A DNA stretch of 64,000 nt from Magnetococcus sp. PR-3 (GTDB taxonomy: Bacteria > Pseudomonadota > Magnetococcia > Magnetococcales > Magnetococcaceae). Below, piece by piece: positions 61,301 through 64,000 of the stretch (the first letter of the stretch is position 1; every line of letters starts with the position of its first letter). The stretch covers positions 1 through 64,000 of the forward strand of contig NZ_JBAHUQ010000035.1 of assembly GCF_036689865.1 (NCBI RefSeq), read 5' to 3'. Made by a program: the position numbers and the translations under genes. Below the pieces are notes generated by a model, which saw only the letters and a program-made list of their open reading frames with translations, ran no database searches and was not told the origin of the DNA.

Positions 61301-64000
61301 TGACTGTTGATGTTGGGGGTGGCTCAGGGCACCGGGTTGTGGCAGGGGATGATTGGATCTCTACTGGGGTTAGTCAGGAGGGGGCGGTTAATTATGTGCT
61401 TTATAGCAAAAATGGATCAACCCTGAAGATTGATGCCACCATTCAACGCGATTTTAGTGATAGCCACTGGCTAGGTAGTGTGGATCAACAATGGAGTGTT
61501 GCCGATAACTGGGTCAACACCACAATTCCCGCTGCTGGTGCTGGGGTTACCATTGATGCCGGACAATCAACATTGGCAACCGGCACAGCCGATCTGAACC
61601 ATTTAGTGGTGCATAGTGGGGGGCACTTAACCGTTGATGGTGGAGTGCTTAAGGTTGCAGACCCTTCCCTTATTAGCAGTGATGCCCAGCTTACCCTTAG
61701 TAGTGGAAGTCTAGATGGCGCAGGCACCCTGACTGTTGATGGTCTGTTCAACTTAAAGGGTGGAACCATCTCTGGAACCGGTGGTGTGGTCGTGGCTGGT
61801 GTTGCCGACCTTACCAACAGTGTTGGTGCCAGCATTGAAGGAACATTGACCCTTGAGGGCACAGGCACGCTCAACGCAACAGAGATCAATGGTTCAGGGG
61901 TGTTGACTAATAGGGGCTCTACCTCTGTGACAGGAAGCGCCAACCTCGGTGTAGCCGTTACAAATAGTGGTCACTGGGTGCTGCAAGCGGATGGTGGTGT
62001 GGTGGCCAATCTGGATGGAAGTGGCGGAGTGACCAACACCGGGACACTGCAATCGGCTGGATCAGGCACCACCCCCAATATTTTAGAGGGTGATCTGATC
62101 AACAGTGGTGTGTTAGATGTGGATTATGATCTGCAAGTAGGTGGTGCTGGACACACGGTCACCAGTAGTTCTGGTGAGCTGGATCTTGCTGCCAGTACGA
62201 CGCTCACGGTTACGCAAGGTACATTGGCGTTGGGTAGTGGCACGCAGCTTAGTGGTGCAGGTACGTTGGAGATGGCTGGTAGCTCCATACTCTCTCTCAC
62301 CAGTCAATATACCCATACAGGTACGGTGGATCTGGATCTTTCTGGTAGTGTGACGGTTAGTGGTGCCAATTTGGTTAATCAGGCTGTCATCAACCTAGAT
62401 GGCGGGGATGATACCTTTACCAATACCTTGGTCAATGACACGGCAGGTTTGCTTGTGTTTGTTGGACGAACCGGTGAAGTCGCAGACCCCTTGTTTAGTT
62501 CTGGGTTTAGTAACCTAGGAACCTTACGTTTGACCGATGATGTGGCAGGTGGGGCCAGTTCAGGTTTTTCCATGGCCACGGGGCAGAGTTTTGAAAACAG
62601 TGGCACGGTGATCAGCCAGAGTGGTGTGGGTGGTGGTAGTCGCATCATTGAGGGGCAAATTAATAACAGCGGTACCCTCCAAGTCGATCATGCCTTGACC
62701 CTGGCTGGTACAGACACAGCGCATGTAAGCGGCGGTCTGTTGGATGTCAATGCAGATCTAACGTTGACACAAACCACCTCAGGTAGCTTTAGTCACAGTG
62801 GCACCGTTGATCTGGCCAGTGGCACAACACTGCTTGTCCAGGGCGGAGCATTTCATAATGCCGGGGGGATTTTGCAAGGCGCAGGAACCCTAAAAAGCAG
62901 TGGTGCCACCCTCAATCACAATGGCACCCTGCAAGCCGGTGGGCAAGGTGGCTACGGTACTCTGACCATCGATGGAGATGTGGCGCTAGGCAGTGGGTCC
63001 GATCTGCGATTTGAACTTGGGGGAACCGTTGCTGGGACAGATCATGACCAGTTGGATGTCATCGGCACCGTGACCGCGGGTGGGACCTTGACGGTCGATC
63101 TGGGCGAGGGGTACACCCCGGTCAATGGCCAAACCTATACACTCTTAACCTTTGATGGCTGGAGTGGAACGTTCGATAGCTATGACCTGCTGTTGGATGA
63201 TAGTCGCTGGACTGCCGTTGTTACCCACAATAGCGACCACCTGCTGGTCACCACCACCCATGCACCCTTAACGTTGTTTGATGTGTTTGATAATGCTGGC
63301 GCCGCACAAACCTTGACCGTAACCAGTAATGATAGTGATGCTGATAGTGATCTGTTTACCATCACCAGTATCACCGATCCTTCTCATGGCACGGCATCCA
63401 TTGATGCTGGGGCGCAAACCCTGACCTATACGGCTGACAGCGGCTACAGTGGTAATGATAGCCTGACCTACACGGTAACCGATACATATGGAGCGACCGA
63501 CACCCAAACGGTGCATATTTCAGGGAATGTGAGTTGGACCAATGCCCTGGGGAGTGGTGATTGGCACAGTGGAGGGAACTGGAATAGTGGTGTGGCTGCC
63601 CATGAAGGTGACCACGTAACCCTGACCTCTCAGGGGGGATCGGTCACCTTTAGTACCGGGGCATTCTCCATTGATCATTTGACTTCAGCAGAAGATCTGA
63701 CCTTAACAGGTGGGACGCTCTCTGTGAGTGGAGCGACCACCTTTGAAAGCGGTTCTACCCTGACGCTCTCCGGTGGAAACTTAGGCGGAGAAGGGGCGAT
63801 CACCCTAAATGGCGACTTGAGTTGGAACAGTGGTTCCCTGACCGGCAATCGAACACTCAATACCTTAGGTTCCTCTACGCTTAATGGTGGTGGCACACGT
63901 ACAACAGGGGTGTTGACTTGGAATAACAGCGGCGCTTTGAGCTTTAACGGTGCTTCGATCAGCGGTGGTGGGACCTTAAACAGTAGTGGGGATGTCAGTA
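49393..64000 (+). CDS. Giant RTX-type adhesin (3' end beyond window)
   Basis: The frame is open from the ATG at 49393 to the window end: 4,869 codons without a stop. No signal peptide, as for type I-secreted giants. Order by residue: N-terminal domain (1-100, DGADLVIQKTDGTQHRVSGY); FecR-like domain (~121-275, VVVRGSNGSLNILQEGDPIY); acidic GPEG linker (~300-525); dystroglycan-type and Ca-binding domains (to 873; TLDSDKNPDNG, LPSWLSFN); 14 CSPG/cadherin-like repeats (877-2476), then four related ones; a beta-strand-rich block with four 194-residue repeats (~3037-3743); RTX-like nonapeptides (~3860-3923, GGSGNDQLDGGSG, GGLGDDL); more beta-repeat modules starting with W-x-x-x-x-N-W (2898, 4022, 4712). 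A surface adhesin for biofilm or cell contact. The start lacks a strong ribosome site. T1SS genes must lie elsewhere. Confidence 0.9.
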   Translation, partial: MKAWITLPSLALDLATMFNRAHDAVLLPDAHFLTEGRFERDGADLVIQKTDGTQHRVSGYFDRDTPPPLALASGVTLTPEMVMARLMAPEGQGSFVAQQDGGFYAKTIPSSIIGTVDELSGRVVVRGSNGSLNILQEGDPIYIGDLLESAHDSAIKIRFVDETLFQLGAQARFHLDTYIYDPSLKQGQFGATVYQGMFRYASGGLGQLHGQQHTLIKTPSAMIGVHGSELRGEVTAEGTTTVVHTSGILTISDVYGQGSVTLLQPTEATTVAFTGGPPKPVFRATAAIVQQLQQALPSAPLPKPDQTERDQGNLDERSETDEQAQQEGEPEAPDLDQEKPLHRGEEGPVEGEEPLTPEEMALLREAGLEGFEEGPEGGPEGLEDNGPEGEGEGGPEGHEDGLEGNEEGRPEGPEDGLEGNEEGGPEGTEGGPEGLEGRPEGFDDGPEGSVEGGPEGSGDGSGGLGSGASVFEDIQEILNTGGTDNSFQGPEESGSEGNDPLFSDNPNSNGPAGSGEEEGEWEGDPYDTVTNDIQGPILLNDVEYLTGTPGSAFSYTFQFADNSSPFLQFSTEDLPTWLTATRESDTALTISGTIDANQTESVVLSITAMDGSQNTLTHTETLRMVLSGNFVDSAVEGVNFSTSSGQTGTTDTEGTFTYLSGSDTITFTLGGVTLGSGAADSDLTPTDLVADASNYTDGEVTNILRFLQTLDSDKNPDNGITIDETMRTIMQGKSFDLSQDELFADGGEFYTLMWDNNRTVVSATEAQKHHLKSLSSVHGLSVDENLPTLQVDEGQLFEFDAAGIFTHGQNKALTYEASLAKGSALPSWLSFNTQTGAFSGVPVDKAHTGSFDLYVTALDGSETIGGANLTLDVKSVNDDPVVENLQNWAVTQGALVTLTSDQLSYADEEQSADELIYTIESKPEYGDLLLDGNILGERGETVQSITFSQQDINHGRIHYAHDLSATDISDTITLTLSDGAGYHSASFNLDISILSTDQPILTANQPVAVAESGSITIQGASQGSSADLQASGQSSELLFTITELPSSGQLYLDGTLLVLGTNSTFTHDDLDAGLLSYQHDSSHGEIDHFDFYVTDTSNGLTSSPSAVVFKITTSNDDPSLAINKALTLQEGGTRPITPNYLSAIDEEQSSSELVYTLTSLPSAGGLILNSSALEVGGTFTQADLDSHTLLYTHAGGHIESDSFNYTLEDSAGGVVVGSFNVTISTVNDDPSLSVGTSLQVAEAQALTITDQHWLVVDEESDSSLFHELIYTLKTPPSYGVIQDLTGDIALNGTFTHAQLVAGDIQYVHGGGEESGDSLSVELVDAEGGTVSHTFDLEIVAVNDAPQLLISTDLSVITGSVVSLLNTQLSASDAEQLSSALTYKLGAQPLAGDLLRNGVTLLQEESFTQADVDAGLIQYQHDASLASSDTLMLTLSDGDANLDVSFTLSVTATAPDSKPYLTLNDSLGVDEGSVAVLANTVLMASDADQADVTTLIYQVLSLPTAGTLLLNGTAMAVGEQFTQAQLWDEDVSYQHQGSQNSRDSFQFEVLDSSSQSSGSHLFLFSVNTLNDAPQMVTNSGGSVAEAGALTLSSTHLLASDEEQDALTLTYTLSAIPSQGSLSLDGTSLDVNGTFTQLDLNGGRVVYQHHGEESAQDFFTFTVSDGVGGNLDTDRFDLSIIAQNDAPILSVPTHTDLQEEQVLTLTVDHLNASDEESVDANLSITLTSVPSQGVLTLDGSELLEGASFTLGALQSGRVVYEHGGGEITQDHLDFSVADAAGETDEATWYLNIQTFNDNPYLFTHKSLTVEEGHSGAITHALLQAKDEEQLDTDLTYTLKSLPVHGDLTLGQVTLDEGDVLSAADLAGGSFTYTHDDQNSTTDGFDITLGDGVGGTLDVHFTITILPLNDPPVIQQNNGLLVSEGATNVTLSNAQLLAIDGEQDHATLAYIIESAAEYGTFALNGVSLSAGDSFTQEQLDAGLVTYSHHGGELSSDAMGFKVYDGTNDSSGYSGSATFSITVSPVDDPPVIEINSGFTVTEGRQDRVIGSNLLSATDADNDALQVIYTLTTLPVSGTLKLDGTVLALEEHFTQADINSGLLTYSHDGSASESDSIGFSLEHLGEAVVTGQVAISITTVNDPPTLDINTSVGVDEEGQVTLSTAVLSASDVEQTATELSYIVTALPLYGEIRLNGSSLSINGAFTQAELAAGEVSYHHNGSETTADSFSFTLSDGDDGALTGQSVALVVTAVNDAPQLSVNSGLTVSQGASLTAITGTMLNASDVEQSAASLTFTLSALPAQGTLSLSGSDLVVGSDFTVADILAGSLGYTHDGGSVESDQFTFQLTDDDGGSRSGSFDISIDVTNYPPILSTNSGLTVLEGSLGNLLTAAVLEATDSQQTVAELTYTLTALPVYGTLVVTGQTLVVGDNFTQEDVEAGLLSYSHNGAEVSSDTFQFTIQDGAGGSLAASTFNFAVTALNDAPVVSPGSVTGTEELAYSFAEAVFSVLYSDAEGDAFTHIRLENLPSHGTLNLGETSVVAGQEIAVNLLSGLSYTPQTDFSGQDHLSWSARDGTLFGQAATLSINISNINDAPSVVDFTVQGQEDIDLALNQGVFASGFNDVDGDLPEHITISSLTDSGTLLLSESAVTVGQSMTASELANLIFRPEENWSGSTSFTWTGADAALAASGSATATLTLSASNDLPTLSDLTISGDEDQVIPFSQSQITALLSDVDGDSAQSMQILTLPGNGTLALGGSAVLAGDTITASNLDALTFTPNSNWYGTESFTFNLSDGQSYAASSGTITLTVQSVSDAVSAVDDWAATSSAIAVAIDSWGNDIDQDNAAVMESFTQGSLGTVSHQGNGIFTFTPDGSSTGLDSFTYTVGDGAGASDTATVRVMLYDNQWSGAISTGWNSSGNWSSGALPTSSSSVYISSAASDQPILNSNVTLRSLLVGSQATLTATGYTVTATGDVIIEGALSGGTLSMTGSNALVGGNINALSVSGTVTATQDISLDAGLSVNQGYTFTLGGQHVTTGSDVYVVLSTIGTGLRLVNAEDVMVIGGNVTFTTGYNQDSANSSGNFSAGTLHVRGDFSQFDGSYSSSNKSFVSTGTAVVLDGSSAQTVYFQDPGSSYFKDLVVSNAAGVTLTSSLYVTGQLTMSGSGVLSQNSGLHLYVTNHLPITNSGYQLVNTRVAGVVTMDRDASIPNGGHLYVDEGRTLTLNGQELLVDGSLVVTLNAIVGSGLVMTHSDDTLTINGGLTAITGYNQDAASSSGNLTAGTIYLRGNFSQYDGSYSSSNRGFVSTGTTVYLDGTSAQTVYFQDPGSSYFDDLIVSNSAGVTLTSTMYVLDQLTMSGGGQLTQGSGYHLYVTNHLPITSSGYHVTNTRVAGHITMGVDATLPNAGNLYIDEGRTLTMDGHALTIDGALVVTLNGTAGSGLIVGHADDVVIVEGAATFSTGYNQDSANSSGNFSQGELHFRGNFTQSDGSYSSSNKAFVQTGGTVYLDGDSVQSIYFADPGHSYFKDVTVSNSVGVNLTSNLYVTGQLTMSGSGLLTQNSGLGVYYTAALPVTNDSYQISNNYIDGTFTMDRDATLPNGGHLTILEGDGLTIGGHTLTVAGTLASYGSGGSAPLVMQSTEDVVVVEGSALFSTGYNQDAANSTGQFSAGTLYVRGNFTQSDGSYSSSNRAFVSTGTKVVLDGDVAQSVYFQDGHSSYSRFDDLQLDNQSGITFTSNIYVGGDLLLAGTTPFSASGTLTVAGDVKLTGQNVSLDMGALDSSDLVGVTTIDLTGTGDNTLILDAQDVIDLSPTDQVMVTGALGDLVNAMGSWSNEGQEVVDSLTYTRYSSGAATLLVQDGVVVSQLGTVGDDSLTLNSGDDPLLGGSGNDQLDGGSGQNILRGGLGDDLIVFDSADTTHVDGGLGRDTLRIDSSSADLTTLAGGVVTGFETLLLNGSSGTTLTLDESAVAQLPDGGSTLTVDVGGGSGHRVVAGDDWISTGVSQEGAVNYVLYSKNGSTLKIDATIQRDFSDSHWLGSVDQQWSVADNWVNTTIPAAGAGVTIDAGQSTLATGTADLNHLVVHSGGHLTVDGGVLKVADPSLISSDAQLTLSSGSLDGAGTLTVDGLFNLKGGTISGTGGVVVAGVADLTNSVGASIEGTLTLEGTGTLNATEINGSGVLTNRGSTSVTGSANLGVAVTNSGHWVLQADGGVVANLDGSGGVTNTGTLQSAGSGTTPNILEGDLINSGVLDVDYDLQVGGAGHTVTSSSGELDLAASTTLTVTQGTLALGSGTQLSGAGTLEMAGSSILSLTSQYTHTGTVDLDLSGSVTVSGANLVNQAVINLDGGDDTFTNTLVNDTAGLLVFVGRTGEVADPLFSSGFSNLGTLRLTDDVAGGASSGFSMATGQSFENSGTVISQSGVGGGSRIIEGQINNSGTLQVDHALTLAGTDTAHVSGGLLDVNADLTLTQTTSGSFSHSGTVDLASGTTLLVQGGAFHNAGGILQGAGTLKSSGATLNHNGTLQAGGQGGYGTLTIDGDVALGSGSDLRFELGGTVAGTDHDQLDVIGTVTAGGTLTVDLGEGYTPVNGQTYTLLTFDGWSGTFDSYDLLLDDSRWTAVVTHNSDHLLVTTTHAPLTLFDVFDNAGAAQTLTVTSNDSDADSDLFTITSITDPSHGTASIDAGAQTLTYTADSGYSGNDSLTYTVTDTYGATDTQTVHISGNVSWTNALGSGDWHSGGNWNSGVAAHEGDHVTLTSQGGSVTFSTGAFSIDHLTSAEDLTLTGGTLSVSGATTFESGSTLTLSGGNLGGEGAITLNGDLSWNSGSLTGNRTLNTLGSSTLNGGGTRTTGVLTWNNSGALSFNGASISGGGTLNSSGDVS
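50290..50960 (+). repeat. Low-complexity GPEG/EGN repeat linker within the adhesin
   Basis: Codes for roughly 220 residues made mostly of Glu, Gly, Pro and Asp, with tandem GGPEG, EDGLEGNEEG and GPEG units. The DNA is repetitive (many GGACCTGAAG-type blocks), so it may vary in length between strains. It probably forms an unstructured acidic stalk between the FecR-like domain and the first beta domains. Confidence 0.85.
52021..56817 (+). repeat. Fourteen CSPG/cadherin-like repeats (~114 residues each)
   Basis: Units open at an N-D-x-P motif at 52021, 52378, 52735, 53071, 53416, 53755, 54097, 54436, 54772, 55108, 55459, 55798, 56137 and 56476, and the next type begins at 56818. Spacings are 336-357 bases. 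Each unit has L-x-V-x-E-G-x-x-x-x-L, then D-E-(E/D)-Q, Y-T-L-(T/S)-x-L-P, G-x-F-T-Q-x-D-(L/V), and S-D-x-F-x-F. The layout matches NG2/CSPG-type cadherin-like domains. Confidence 0.88.
58500..60640 (+). repeat. Four near-exact 582-bp repeats within the adhesin
   Basis: Four copies of a 194-residue beta-type unit marked by G-Y-N-Q-D at 58588, 59170, 59752 and 60331: periods 582, 582 and 579 bases. Shared segments include SGNFSAGTLHVRGDFSQ-type, DGSYSSSN, and SAQTVYFQDPGSSYF. Similarity extends to the DNA, unlike the older CSPG repeats, so these arose by recent tandem duplication. Confidence 0.9.

Noticed and set aside
55636-63896. Many minus-strand open frames of 60-150 codons inside the adhesin (for example 61485-61943 and 57796-58092)
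   Set aside because: They are antisense shadows of a repetitive, Thr/Ser/Gly-rich gene; they lack ribosome sites and have shadow-type composition.

Overview
The window looks like the chromosome of a marine, motile, Gram-negative proteobacterium near the base of the Alphaproteobacteria. A Magnetococcus-type (Magnetococcales) genome is my best guess, inferred from overall style: a PopZ/DUF2497-like C-terminus directly upstream of valS (an alphaproteobacterial gene order), an apparent rquA (rhodoquinone biosynthesis), many large PAS/GGDEF/EAL/histidine-kinase sensors, and a giant RTX-type adhesin. No magnetosome gene, rRNA operon, phage or intact insertion sequence is visible, so the assignment is not proven.

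Region 1 (1-7.2 kb, + strand) is housekeeping: end of a PopZ-like protein, valS, nadC, birA, coaX, a SPOR-domain membrane protein and tRNA-Met. Region 2 (7.2-24 kb) is mainly signalling: a TetR regulator with a small Cys-rich protein, a chemoreceptor followed by an exported protein made of eight roughly 38-residue repeats, a GAF/PAS/GGDEF/EAL sensor, a degenerate FkbM-like protein, cobA, a class II HDAC-like deacetylase, rquA, and a 1295-residue soluble multi-PAS hybrid histidine kinase. Region 3 (24.1-24.9 kb) is a tRNA cluster: Ile-Ala-Ala on the minus strand, with the Ala gene and its terminator tandemly duplicated, and Ser on the plus strand.

Region 4 (25.8-43.7 kb) is the most unusual part: two divergent operons made almost entirely of envelope proteins. 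The plus operon has, in order, a periplasmic VWA protein, an ABC ATPase, an FtsX-like permease, a formylglycine-generating-enzyme-like protein, two lipoproteins and a PDZ/S41 protease. This is the same order as ppkA-tagT-tagS-tagR-tagQ of type VI secretion regulation, but the VWA protein has no kinase domain and no T6SS structural gene is in the window. The minus operon encodes a two-TM protein, two paralogous Sel1/YwqK-repeat proteins, an 800-residue exported protein with a nucleotidyltransferase-like motif and a PKD-like domain, and a protein of five SKICH-like repeats. I infer that the two operons form one trans-envelope system.

Region 5 (43.7-64 kb) has a 1.2-kb gene-poor stretch, a stand-alone periplasmic Cache protein, a Cache/HAMP/PAS/GGDEF/EAL protein, and the first 4,869 codons of a giant adhesin that runs off the window end: FecR-like domain, acidic Pro/Glu/Gly linker, 14 CSPG/cadherin-like repeats, four nearly exact 582-bp repeats and RTX-like calcium-binding repeats. 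The adjacent c-di-GMP enzyme and adhesin suggest, without proving, control of surface attachment.
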